NCBI GenBank assembly: GCA_949752735.1
Contig: OX457036.1
Coordinates: 15,825,433 to 15,889,432 of the forward strand
DNA from: Lumbricus terrestris
Lineage: Eukaryota; Annelida; Clitellata; Crassiclitellata; Lumbricidae
Length of the DNA: 64,000 nucleotides
Reading direction: 5' to 3'
Within the stretch, counting starts at the first letter, position 1. Every line of letters starts with the position of its first letter. The notes under the pieces were generated by a model. The model saw nothing but the letters and a program-made list of their open reading frames with translations. It made no database searches and was not told the origin of the DNA. A program made the translations under genes and the position numbers. This document shows, one piece after another, positions 46,358 through 56,545 of this stretch.

Positions 46358-46399
46358 CTAGTGGTAAGAAAACAGACGATAAAACAATAACGAAATCGT

Positions 46400-48090
46400 C
46401 TTTATGTCCACCATTACAACATTTCTTTTAGAAATGCTTAGTTTCATGCTGCTTTCACGTCAATTTCTCTAGTGCACTCCAAATTTTCGTTTAAAACATG
46501 TTGGCCGCTGATTTGCTGTGTTAAATGACTCAATTTGGGACGTGTATACACGTCCCTCGCGGCCAACGTGTTAACTCCGTCGATGCCTAAGTAGAAGAGG
46601 GACTTAGCGACGACTGCCCTCATTACATCACTGGTTCTTCTACTTGCCTAAGAGGTGATCAGTTGTCCTATTTGCTACGAGTCGTAATCATGTCATGGTC
46701 CAATAAATAGTATATCGCAGAGATGTAAGAATTTTTAATTGGCTGTTTGGTACAGTACTACAGTGGCAATTGGTGCAGCAAGTGACATGCGAGGTGTTGA
46801 GAGCACCTGAGCAAAACGGGGTAAGCAAACGTTTGAAAGACGGCAGGCCTATCTTAAATGCTGTATTTATGGCTGAAGTCTTTAAACAGTAAAATATAAC
46901 TTTCAATTCTATTTTAATTTCGATTTTCATTATCGGTTAAGAACACCACAAAAATTCATTAGTATTCAAAAAATTACATATAAGCTTATGAACTATTTGT
47001 CTCAAATTGTATTCTGCAGAATAGGCTCCAAGGGTCAGAAACATCGTCGGGCCAGAAATGACCTGCAGTCGTCTGTCGTCTTCAACGTCATTTTCCAAGG
47101 TGAATTCTATAGAAGAGGTAAACCTTCTGCCTACCTTTAGCGAGTTGAACCAGTTTCAAATCCAGTCCAACTATAGGTAAGACACTCAAAGTATACAGAA
47201 AATGGTGGACGAATGCAGTAGGCTAGGCCAGTTTTTAAACAGGGCAAATAGATCACACATAACAAATGCAAGATTATACGCTTTCGCTTTCAACGTTCAC
47301 CATTTTTGTTTCCGTGTAGCCTAACAAACTGATTATCCTGTTGTGTAGATCTAGTCTGTGTGGCGTTGAGAAATTTCGCAGATTTACTTTACATTACAAA
47401 TTACACGCTCCTACTCTCCACGGTAAAAGATTTTCGATCATGTCTATAGATACAGACCATAATTATAAATGTATTACCTCTCATGCTTGCTCGAGAAAAT
47501 TCTATCACTCTGTCTCCGTTTTATGTTCCTTATTTCATCCATTAGGTCTCAGATTTCTATGCTTCCTCAGGATTAAAAAATCTTTTCAGCAATTTTTAGG
47601 ATGTATGATCTATTAACTCATCAATGTTTTCGTTATTAAATCCACGGCTCAACCAGTTTGACAAATTGTAGCAAAGTCACAGCGGCAACATCCGAGCAAT
47701 AATTAGCGGTCATCAAGCCCGGATTGAAAAAGTGTTATCGTATCCTATGCGTCATATTTAATCAGCGCGCAAAACAGAAAACGCTTCGTGGAAACAGTTT
47801 CTGTTTGCCTTCTCAAGGTCATAAAAAGATACCAGTTAAGCAAACCAAAACCGAACGCATGCATACATGCACATTATAATTATCCATACACCCATACATG
47901 CACAGCCTACCAATAATTTGCGTGCATACATAAATACACGCATACAAGTACACATACGTGCATAAATACATACCAATTTACATACATATACATACATGCT
48001 TGCATACATACATACATGCATACATGCACACATACATACATAGTAAATACATGTTCTTGCATACATACAAACGTACCGGTACGTGCTTAC
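46400..48090. other. Intergenic or upstream intron; no certain gene
   Basis: A minus-strand open stretch at ~47000-47115 (FTLENDVEDDRRLQ) could be an exon but its splice phase does not fit the next exon. Simple ACATAC/ATGC repeats lie at 47850-48070. Confidence 0.3.
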
Positions 48091-48097
48091 ATAGGGT

Positions 48098-48425
48098 GAC
48101 CGGACAAAATGGTAGCGGACAGAATGGTACGGACAAAATGGTATGGATGAAATGAAAGCTTGATTAGTAAATTTTTATGTATGAAATAGAAGCTGGATTC
48201 ATGAATAGACACATATGTGAAATGGACGCTGGATGAAGGTTCTGCATGGATATTTTTATATATGAAATGGAAGCTGGATTGATGAAAATAACGTTTTAGA
48301 TATAGAAGCTGCATCAGGGTATTTTCATAGTTGAAATAGAAGCTGGATTAATGAAAGATGCATTACAAATGGAGGTTGATTTAAGGAATCTTATGGCTGA
48401 AATAGAAGCTGGATACATTGAGTAG
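48098..48425. repeat. TAGAAGCTGGAT satellite with an isolated Mutator-like end
   Basis: Units of ~45-65 bp containing GAAATAGAAGCTGGATT run from 48150 to 48425. They are preceded at 48098-48145 by GGTGACCGGACAAAATGGTA followed by repeated GGACA(G/A)AATGG, which resembles the stepped terminus of the 56676-57509 element. The second terminus was not found. Confidence 0.6.
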
Positions 48426-48447
48426 GAACCAGAGCTGATCGAGGATC

Positions 48448-48715
48448 TTATTGATATGGTCCGTTGCTGTCAATTTCACTCCAATAAGAACCCCAAAGCC
48501 TATAGAGTATAGATGGATCTTGTACGAGGTACTCCGGAGATGGATGGTTGGGTTGAGACGGAGAACTTGTTGCGTCCGATGCTCGCAATTTCGCGATTTG
48601 ATCAGAATTGATCCACAAATTCTTTCCTTTGGACAAGTTGTCGATGTGTTGGTGTTTATCCGTCACAGTAGTTAAGTAATTGGAGCCGATAAAGAGATAG
48701 GAATCGTCAGCATCC
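48448..48715 (-). CDS. Possible terminal exon of a propeller-like gene (uncertain)
   Basis: Open frame DADDSYLFIGSNYLTTVTDK, then NLWINSDQIAKLRAS, to a stop at 48448, with a possible acceptor (CTCTGTGTAG) just upstream. The YLFIGSNYLTTV wording is propeller-like. Like the exon at 41856, it is followed by the TAGAAGCTGGAT repeat, suggesting a paralogous fragment. Too short for certainty. Confidence 0.25.
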
Positions 48716-48851
48716 ACTACACAGAGTCATAAACAACTGAAAAGACACCAAGCACCTACCCAGCCACAAGAATTCACCTAGCCTCATCCTGAAGTCTATA
48801 ATTACAGCACAATTCTGCATGTATCAAGACAGCAGATAGAATTTCCATGAA

Positions 48852-48923
48852 TCCTCGTTAGTATAGTGGTGAGTATCCCCGCCTGTCACGCGGGAGACCG
48901 GGGTTCAATTCCCCGACGGGGAG
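48852..48923 (+). tRNA. tRNA-Asp (anticodon GUC)
   Basis: TCCTCGTTAGTATAGTGGTG, anticodon loop CTGTCAC, T arm CCGGGGTTCAATTCCCCG, end ACGGGGAG. 72 nt, fully paired. Confidence 0.96.
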
Positions 48924-49167
48924 AACAATTGTTTTTGCAAATCGAGCCATCATGAAACAATTTCGGTCATAAAAAATACTATCGCTCGGGCTGTTATCGT
49001 CGAAGTATACCGGTAGGCTATCCTATACGAATCCTACCGAAAAGCATTGGTTCGAAGTACAGCATCGTACGGTGAATGTTTCTGGCCTTGAGCAATCAGA
49101 ATCGCAGTTGCTGGTATTAACAAACAAGATTTGTGAGAACAGTGAGATGCATGCTGGGTGTTTATTG

Positions 49168-49234
49168 GGAAAATAGCTCACATGGTTGCATGCGAGAGGT
49201 AGCCTTACGAGGATCGATTCCCGGCATACCCTGA
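49168..49234 (+). pseudogene. tRNA-Ala pseudogene
   Basis: TAGCTCACATGGT, then GCATGCGAGAGGTA and GAGGATCGATTCCCGGCAT match tRNA-Ala in order on the + strand, with ~15 nt of the D-to-anticodon region deleted. Confidence 0.65.
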
Positions 49235-49366
49235 TGTTCGCGAAAAGAGACAGCTAGGTTAGGCAGGTTACGTTTTCTTAATAAATATACTGAGGCAGAC
49301 AGATTTTCATTAACAAAATCGATCACCGGTGAAGCAATTACGATGAGGCTACGCTTAAAAATTATC

Positions 49367-49439
49367 TGGAGAACCGGGGCATCGATCCCCGTACCTCTCG
49401 CATGCTAAGCGAGCGCTCTACCATGTGAGCTTGTTCCCT
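49367..49439 (-). tRNA. tRNA-Ala (anticodon AGC), copy 3, slightly altered
   Basis: Same as copy 1 with the first base changed (AGGGAAC), CAAGCTC in place of CTAGCTC, and ATGCCCC in the T arm. One acceptor pair is weakened. Probably recent, possibly functional. Confidence 0.85.
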
Positions 49440-50287
49440 GTTCTTACCGCTGGTCAGGTATAACCAGTGTGTTACCTTTTTTGCCTCTTATGCGATTGCA
49501 GACTCCTTGCAACAATATATGAAAATCACATGACTCGAGAGTTTGATTAGAATTAAGGCCTAGCCGCCTAGGTCTACTTAGTATAAGCTTAAGCTACATG
49601 CCAAATCACACAACATGTTCATGAAACTCCTGCTCAAGTTAAAACAAACAGACGACTGCAGCAAATATTTCGTGTCAGCAGCATGGTGTAGGCCTAAGAT
49701 TAAAGTTCCAGCTCGTTTGTGATCAACCCTACGTACGCTTCCCACTTTTATAGTGCTGTCCTCAGGTGAAAAAGCAACCATTTAGTCTCATTTAGAGACG
49801 CCCATTCTGCATAATTGAATCCAGAAATCATGAGAATGATACCCAATGCCTGGAAGACAACGATTAGGCCAATTACTGTGCCGTAGCCTATAATCGAATA
49901 AAAGACATGCATGGCATCTGTCTCACGTGAACGATATATAGACGTCTTGTTTGCTCAGATTTATTTTCAAAACAGATGGCGGATCAGAAATTAGCATCAA
50001 CCGATTCAACCACTTCAAAAATATATCTGCATTAGGCCCTATGGGCAAGCGAATTTATTAGGCCTACCTAGGCCCACTAAGTCTTAGGCTGATTCCCAAT
50101 TAGAATGTTAGGCCAAGCCGGAGCTCTTGCTTCATTTCACAAGTCATCGGAAGAGGTCCTCTTGATAACAAATTACCGTGGAATGGTTTTTGAAGCCATT
50201 GAACAAATCAGGCATTAGTCGCCTAACTATTTATTTAGTAGACGAATGATTTGTAAGAATATGCTAACTTGTGGTCGCTCACCAGCT
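49440..50287. other. Spacer of the duplicated tRNA segment
   Basis: Resembles 38018-39092 in order (TTGCAACAATATATG; AGATGGCGGATCAGAAATTA; GATTTGTAAGAATATGCTAA). No gene recognised. Confidence 0.55.
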
Positions 50288-50360
50288 GCCCGGCTAGCTC
50301 AGTCGGTAGAGCATGAGACTCTTAATCTCAGGGTCGTGGGTTCGAGCCCCACGTTGGGCG
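50288..50360 (+). tRNA. tRNA-Lys (anticodon CUU), copy 3
   Basis: Identical to the copies at 36041 and 39093. The downstream flank differs after CGCAAACATTTTG. Confidence 0.96.
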
Positions 50361-51370
50361 CAAACATTTTGCGTTTCTGTGGTTATCCGGGTGAAAAATT
50401 ACGAACATAAGTTATTCGATAAAATAGTAACTGTTGTGACATATCGTCGAGATAGGCTAGGCTAATTATTTTGTCTTAATTAGGCCTATAGCCACGACTT
50501 AGGCATAAATGGACTGAAGGTGGCAGGTGTGTCATCTGTATAGATCCAAAAGCATAGCCTGCAATTGAAATACCTGAAGTCTATCTAAAAAATAAGAATA
50601 AAATACAAAAATGAGGACAAGTCGACAAATTTAAAACAAATAATGTAGACATAATTATACGCAAGACTTCTTAAGGCTGTGAATGGGTCTAATGAAAAAA
50701 AGGCAACAGCTAGTATACGGTATAGGACACGGCGTTTCTAAGTAGGCTATAGGCTATGCTCTAAACCGTGTCTGAACGTTCTTGCCAGGTTAACCAATGA
50801 AATAGATTATTTTAGGCTTACAATAGCGTGAATGCAGATTTTTATAACTTTAGGTCTAGGCTATTTGTCGATGCAAAATGCCCCTATTAGAAGGAAGTTA
50901 ATGAAAATTCTGAAACAAAATGAAAGAGAACGTAACAAAAAACATAGCCTAGAAATAGAATAGACCAACATCTATATTAAGTGATAATGATATGTTCGTC
51001 TCTTTTCTACAGCACCATGCAGCTTATACACATTGCAACTATAAAAAAAAACCAAGAGTTTCCAATAGGCTAAGTCAAGATAACCTAATTAGCCAATAAT
51101 TAAGTTCTAAGTCTTCTACGTTCGCCATTACAAAATGACAACAAATAATCGAAATTCAACTAACACTATATATATAGGCATATAATTATTATTATATAAA
51201 CCTTTCAGCAATTAACCTATTATTAAAGTTACCCTAAATGTTACAGAACGATTTGATCAAAACTGTCGAATAGCCTATAGCACGGTCATCTTATTATAAA
51301 GGAAGATCTATTATGAATAGCGACGAAGTCAAGTAAGTAAGTAAACGAGCAGTAAATGTTGGCTGTGGTT
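50361..51370. other. AT-rich region downstream of HSBP1
   Basis: Likely includes the HSBP1 3' UTR on the minus strand. No other feature recognised. Confidence 0.4.
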
Positions 51371-51725
51371 TTAATGGTCAACACCGGCTTCCGTCATCAT
51401 TTCTGCAACCGTCTTCTCGAGCTCCTCAAGACTGCGAGCTGTTTCATCAAGTGAAAAATTCGTCAAGGAAACAACCGGGCACACGTTTGAATAGGCTGAA
51501 GTTGTTTTGAAATATATCGGAACTAGGATGTCAAAATTGATGGCGCAAGTAACAGCTTCGACTTACAAGCACACAACTATTATAGGCTACGGCTCTCAGA
51601 AAACCGTTCTTCAGCAGCTCGGAGAGAGTGATTATGGCGCCATATTATTATCTACCAACATGCCCAATTGCCCATGTTCCATCATAACCCTACATAGGCC
51701 TATATGTAAGCCTATAAATTATAGG

Positions 51726-51772
<47 letters not shown>

Positions 51773-52335
51773 TTATTCAAATGTGCATGTATATACGATA
51801 TTCATTAGGCTACGGCTAGTTATGTTAGTACGTTCATTCATTCATTCATTCATTCATTCATTCATTCATTCATTCATTCATTCATTCATTCATTCATTCA
51901 AGTATTTATATAGTGCCTCTTCAAGGAAACTACTCAGAGGCGCTTCCGACTCCAGCACGACCAAACAGAACAATTACCCGAGACATTAGAATAGAAAATT
52001 ACTTATTTGCATCAAAGTGGTAAGCGGCTGGACTGGGATCGTCTCTGATTAGGTTTCTTGAAGGGGCGCTGTATAAATTGTTGAGATGAATAAATGAACG
52101 GATGTATAAATTACCGGTAGGCCTATACGATCCTGTAAAGCAAATAGGTAAATGAACGAATAAGAATTATAAAACAGGTCTAAGAATCGTTATTCTGTGG
52201 GGTTAGAATTAATATTTTCACAGTCTGACAACAGATGCAAAAGGATATTTCTCGAAAACATCTGGTTCGATGTGGCCTGAAACTTGTCTTGCATCTGTTG
52301 TAGCATATCTTGGATCTGGAATAAAGCATTTGCAG

Positions 52336-52370
<35 letters not shown>

Positions 52371-52378
52371 TGTAAGTA

Positions 52379-52414
<36 letters not shown>

Positions 52415-52947
52415 CATTCATTTCTATACGAAATGCACATACTCGCTCTTTGGTTTGCACGATTCTGAACAGAATAACTTTATAGGCTAGTTATAAACCG
52501 GTCTGCTTTCGAAATGATAGCGTAGGCCTATACTCTTGAACTCTTGAAGAATAATCGGTTGTGTAGGCGCGGTCGTATAGACCTAATGGATACGATACCT
52601 GTACTCGCGATCATTTCTCAGTCAAAACCTTTAGTGGCATATAGGACCTATAGGCCTACGAGTCCAAAGTTGTTGTTTCATTGCATGTACTTTAAATAAA
52701 TCAATGAGCAATCCTTCTGATGCAGCAACGTATCAATAGTTGGCGTACATAACCGAGCCAAGTTTACGCCTTTGTAAGTTGAGTCCACAGAAGGTCAATC
52801 AGCGGACGAATAAGCAATAATAATATAATTATAGAGTCGACACCCGTAAGTTTCTTAGAAGAGTTTAAAGCCTTGAGCCAGGATTGAAATGGCGAAATGG
52901 TTGACAGTGCAATAATTTCACACCGCTATATTTCAGAGTAATAAGAT

Positions 52948-53016
<69 letters not shown>

Positions 53017-53505
53017 TAGACAGATATACAGACAGAGAAACAAACAAACAGGCAGAGACAGACATACAGAGACAGACAGACTGACAAAGAAACAAACCAG
53101 CAGGCAGAGACAGACAGACAGAGACAAACAGACGGGCAGACAGACAGTGAGAACATCACACAGAAAAGTTTCATGTGTCTGATTTGTGTTGATTGTTCGG
53201 CTAAACCGCTAAAAGGTGAGTGAAGGAGTGCATTGAAAGTTGATTCGAGTGTCGTAATCGTAATCTCCCAATTTCTAAGGTGCCACTCGAAACCCAAGCG
53301 CAGGGCACCAGCTTATTGACGAGCGTTGATAATAATCGTATCTGGTGTGCGCTGCATCGCACAGCTGTGTAGCCTATTTAGAATTTTAGACAACTTCGTG
53401 CGTAGGGCCTACAGAACGATCTAATACGCGTTTGCTTACCTGTTGAGTGAAGTCGGCCGATGACTTTGGCTTTCCAAGATCAGAAGACATCTTAAAGTCA
53501 GCCAT
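51371..53505 (-). CDS. HSBP1: Heat shock factor-binding protein 1, three coding exons
   Basis: Exon 1 53440-53505 ([20 protein letters not shown] + QQ), donor GTAAGC. Exon 2 52249-52315 ([20 protein letters not shown] + SR and 1 nt), acceptor TTTATTCCAG. Exon 3 51371-51450 ([19 protein letters not shown], then TEAGVDH, stop). The 70-residue product matches HSBP1 (usually ~76) along its length, with the signature LQQMQDKFQ and the LEK...AGV end. The whole protein is heptad coiled coil. HSBP1 oligomerises in nucleus and cytoplasm and binds the HSF1 trimer, damping the heat shock response. The start was chosen to match the family; in-frame ATGs further up (to 53571) are not conserved. Phases are 0 then 1. 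The second intron has AT-AC ends. Confidence 0.92.
51729..51769. repeat. (CA)n microsatellite
   Basis: About 20 CA units inside the HSBP1 AT-AC intron. Confidence 0.95.
51832..51985 (-). mobile_element. LINE 3'-end fragment with (ATTC)n tail
   Basis: An ATTC array (51832-51900) followed by TATTTATATAGTGCCTCTTC and AGAGGCGCTTCCGACTCCAG, the reverse complement of the family A LINE end. Inserted in the HSBP1 intron. Confidence 0.8.
52336..52413. repeat. (AAGT)n microsatellite beside the HSBP1 exon 2 acceptor
   Basis: About 19 units, ending ~20 bp from the acceptor. On the HSBP1 sense strand it reads CTTA, upstream of the pyrimidine tract. Confidence 0.95.
52950..53160. repeat. (CAGA)n array
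   Basis: Nearly pure CAGA/TAGA to ~53020, then interrupted. In HSBP1 intron 1. Cys-Leu-Ser-Val ORFs are shadows. Confidence 0.95.
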
Positions 53506-53800
53506 AACGACACAGAAAACTATTATCCGGCAGAAACCGAAGGCAACCTGTGATCGAAGTGAGCGACTCACAGAAATCCGCAGTAGTCGAACTCAATGCG
53601 ACCCTTTTAAACTTAGCTCCGGCGACTTAACAGTAACAAATTTGTTGTTAACATGACTGTACACAAGCGACTTTGCAAGGCGTGCCTGAACACGCCGCAC
53701 GTGTCGAGCCATGCGCCCAGACCAACCCAGGCCCGGCTCGGCCAAGCGCCGTCAGTCGCTCACCGCTAGACCAGCAACGGTTACCGTCAAGACTGGACAC
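53506..53800 (-). promoter_or_regulatory. Putative HSBP1 promoter, CpG-rich
   Basis: Upstream of the start codon. A CpG-rich stretch (53660-53760, CACGCCGCACGTGTCGAGCC) and a TTTAAA box near 53608-53613 on the minus strand. No clear heat shock element triplet was recognised. Confidence 0.35.
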
Positions 53801-54694
53801 AATGATTGCTAAATAGAGTGTGGACTTCAGTTTAGACGAACGCGTCTAGACACGATCGACATCATTCTGGTTGGCCTAGGTATTGATTAGAACCGATCGT
53901 ATATAATTAATTTAAGTTTTAGCAGGAACACGTTTGCAGACACTGTACAGTCTGAAGAGTGGAACTTAACACGTGCGTTGTAGCTAGTCGTATACCGAGA
54001 TTTATTATGGACTGTAGGCCTAATCACTTGCGGTGCATGTAGGCCTATGCGTAAGCACGTCTTTCTATAGGCCTATAGAAATTATTGACATTCTTATTAT
54101 ACCATATCGACAAGACCTACAAGCAATACGAATTTAATCAAAGCCATTATTATGAGAATATTGACGAAGAGTACAGTAACATTTCTGGCTAGTAGCCTTA
54201 TAGTGCTATGTCATGCATCTATAGGGGAAAATGTCTCAGCGTAAGGCTGTAGCACATATACGACTTGGTTGAGCCAGAGGAAACTTCAGCGGTCACCATG
54301 GTAGGCTAAATGTTAGGCCCTGTCGGCCTATAGGCCTACATTTGCCTCTCAACGGCGATCAACTGGCCTGCAGCTGCTAATTCTGTGTAGATCCCTCTAG
54401 GCCTATCTCTTTTTATCTTTGTGTAAATTGTGTCTGTATTTGTTTTTCTCTCTCTTTGTCTCTATCTTTCCGTCTCATGAGTAGGCATAGGCCTATTTCA
54501 ATAAAAATGACATGGTATAGCAACGCCAACCAAACTCGTTTAAAACTACAATGGTAGGCCTACCGAACAATCACTCTGAAAAACACTTCCATGATTAGAC
54601 TAGCTTACGTAGTAGCCTACCTACCTATGGAAACTATCTCTGACAACCAACAACAGCAGGCGATCAGGCCTAACGATCGAACACATCGAGTAGG
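53801..54694. other. Intergenic, no gene recognised
   Basis: Many TAGGCCTA-type palindromes; otherwise featureless. Confidence 0.4.
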
Positions 54695-55007
54695 CAGGGG
54701 CGTATCCAGGGGGCGCAATCCGGCCATGGCCCCCATTAAAAATGTGCATGGGCCGTGCCCCCCTCCATTTGGTTTCAACAAGCAAAAGGAAGATACTAGA
54801 GAGGCCATTACTCCGACCAGGATGACTGATGACCAAAAAAGGTCGTCAACTATTTTGGCGGCTAAAACGGTATCTTTTTTCTTGGAAATTGGACGAATGA
54901 CTAAAAAAGGTCATCAGATTTTTCGGCGACCAAGACGATAATTTTCCCCTGTCCCAAGACCGAAAATTTTGCCCCCCCTCCTTCGAAAATTTCTGTATCT
55001 GCCCTTG
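54695..55007. mobile_element. hAT-like MITE, family 3 (TIR CAGGGGCG), copy 1
   Basis: Perfect 8-bp duplication CGAGTAGG at 54687-54694 and 55008-55015. Ends CAGGGGCGTATCCAGG and ATCTGCCCTTG. The interior contains ACTAAAAAAGGTCATCAGAT. Confidence 0.92.
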
Positions 55008-55015
55008 CGAGTAGG

Positions 55016-55833
55016 CCTAGGCTATATTTTGAATTCATTTCATGAACGATTTGAAATTGAAATCGTTTCCTGAACATTGCACGGCCTAATATGGCTCCTA
55101 CTTAGAGAAGCGATTTTTCACAACGATAGGCCTATTGAACTTCGTCATCATCACTTCCATTATCTCCTTCGTCGTCGTGTCCATGATCACTGGGTTATCA
55201 TCAACATCTTCTTTCTTTATCGTTTTCTTTTTTCTTCCTTCATGTTTCTGTTCTCGTTTCTAGGCTTATATAGAGAGCCTAATATTTCGTTTATTCAAGA
55301 AAGTGTTTTCCCTCCTCTTCTTCCTCGTCTTCCTCCGCTAGACCCAATCATATCGATAATCCATCTTCTAGTTACCCTAAGTTTACTTTTTGTTCAACGC
55401 CATATTTGTTGAGTTTGAAAAGAGAAGGATTCAGTTTTTGTTATAAAACTGGTTTGAGTGTCGATTATCTTTTAGGTAATTCTCCGTTGACTTTGCCAAT
55501 AGCCTATATATTAGACCCTATTCTGTTTAGCCTACATTTCTATAGTTACAGGCTGAAATGGTAAGCTAATCGTATCGTATTATTGCCCATTCTGATTAAT
55601 TCATCGCTCATAGGCTACATCTGTTTTGGTTCAACATCTTTTTAATTTCAGAATTTTCATAGCGCTTTTTGTTGTTTATTTTCTAGAAATCAAGACGAAG
55701 AAGGTGGAGGGGAGGAGCACGAGGAGAGGGAGGAGGAGGACCTCGGCGGGCGTAGGCCTCTGTAGTTGTGGGAAGGAAGGCGATAGTCTATAGCACAGCT
55801 TGTTTCACACTGCCAATCTTGAGCTCTGCATTA
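55016..55833. other. Intergenic, pyrimidine-rich; no supported gene
   Basis: An ORF at 55077-55412 is Phe/Leu/His-rich with no family resemblance. GA-rich sequence at 55690-55750. Confidence 0.35.
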
Positions 55834-56073
55834 GTCAGAGGCAGGGCCGGATAAAGGCATGTTCGACATGTTCGGCCGAACAGGGCCCCACACTTTAGGG
55901 GCCACACATGCAACAGGAATTTTTCATAATTGCTAATTATAATAGCAAAAATGAGTTTAAAATCTATAAAAAAAATTGCCAAATTATTCAAAAACTACTG
56001 ACTTTAACATTATGGAACTTTTTGCACCTAACCTTTTGGCACTAACATAAGATTCGCAAGGGAGTGTTAACAT

Positions 56074-56460
56074 TTGAAAGAAAATGCTAGGCTACAGAAA
56101 AATTCTGAGAATAGGATGGACTCAGAAAGTAACCAACGAAGAGGTATACAAAAGAGTGGAAATGACCGAGAACCTCATGCAGAAAGTTATAAAGCGGAAA
56201 CTTGGATTGTTCGGGTACATTTGTCGAATGAAAGATCACAGAAAGATCAAGACCCTGATGTTTGGGATTATGGAGGGCAAGAACAGAAGAGGCGCCCCAT
56301 AAATAATGGACAGACGACATTGAAGAGTGGTGTACAACAGATTTGCAGAATTAAGATCATGCAGCTCAGAACAGAATGGAATGGAGAGACATTGTGAGAA
56401 GGGCATCGGAATCCCAAGGGCACTGTGCCCAAGGTTATTGATTGATTGATTGAGTGGGGG
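56074..56460 (+). mobile_element. C-terminal ORF2 fragment of another LINE, (ATTG)n tail
   Basis: RKILRIGWTQKVTNEEVYKR, then VIKRKLGLFGYICRMKDHRK and GKNRRGAP, typical of the C-terminus of RTE/R2-type LINE polyproteins, with a frameshift and stops. Ends ATTGATTGATTG. Confidence 0.75.
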
Positions 56461-56545
56461 CCCTTATTGCAGTCTTCATTGCCAGGCAGATTGATCTTAA
56501 AATCAGTCAGAAATGCTAGTAGGCCTACGAGTTATACGTTTTATT

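Larger units (their letters stand above)
51451..52248 (-). other. HSBP1: U12-type AT-AC intron of HSBP1
   Basis: On the sense strand the 5' splice site is ATATCCTTTT (from 52248), the U12 consensus. The branch site is TTCCTTGAC (51462-51470), with its A 12 nt from the 3' splice site TTTTTCAC (ending 51451). No GT-AG alternative keeps the conserved protein. The intron also holds a CA microsatellite, an ATTC array and a LINE fragment. Confidence 0.9.

Noticed and set aside
52190..52248. HSBP1 exon 2 read through to the stop at 52190 (extra [19 protein letters not shown])
   Set aside because: The extra residues have no resemblance to HSBP1. The start of this tail is the U12 donor ATATCCTT, and the true C-terminus is found at 51371-51450.
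52336..52413. Repeated GTAAGT as an array of splice donors
   Set aside because: The GTAAGT reading is on the + strand, while the gene there is on the minus strand. It is a plain AAGT microsatellite.
55077..55412. 111-codon ORF rich in Phe, Leu and His
   Set aside because: Composition follows a TTC/CTT-rich region. No signal peptide plus domain pattern and no conserved motif.
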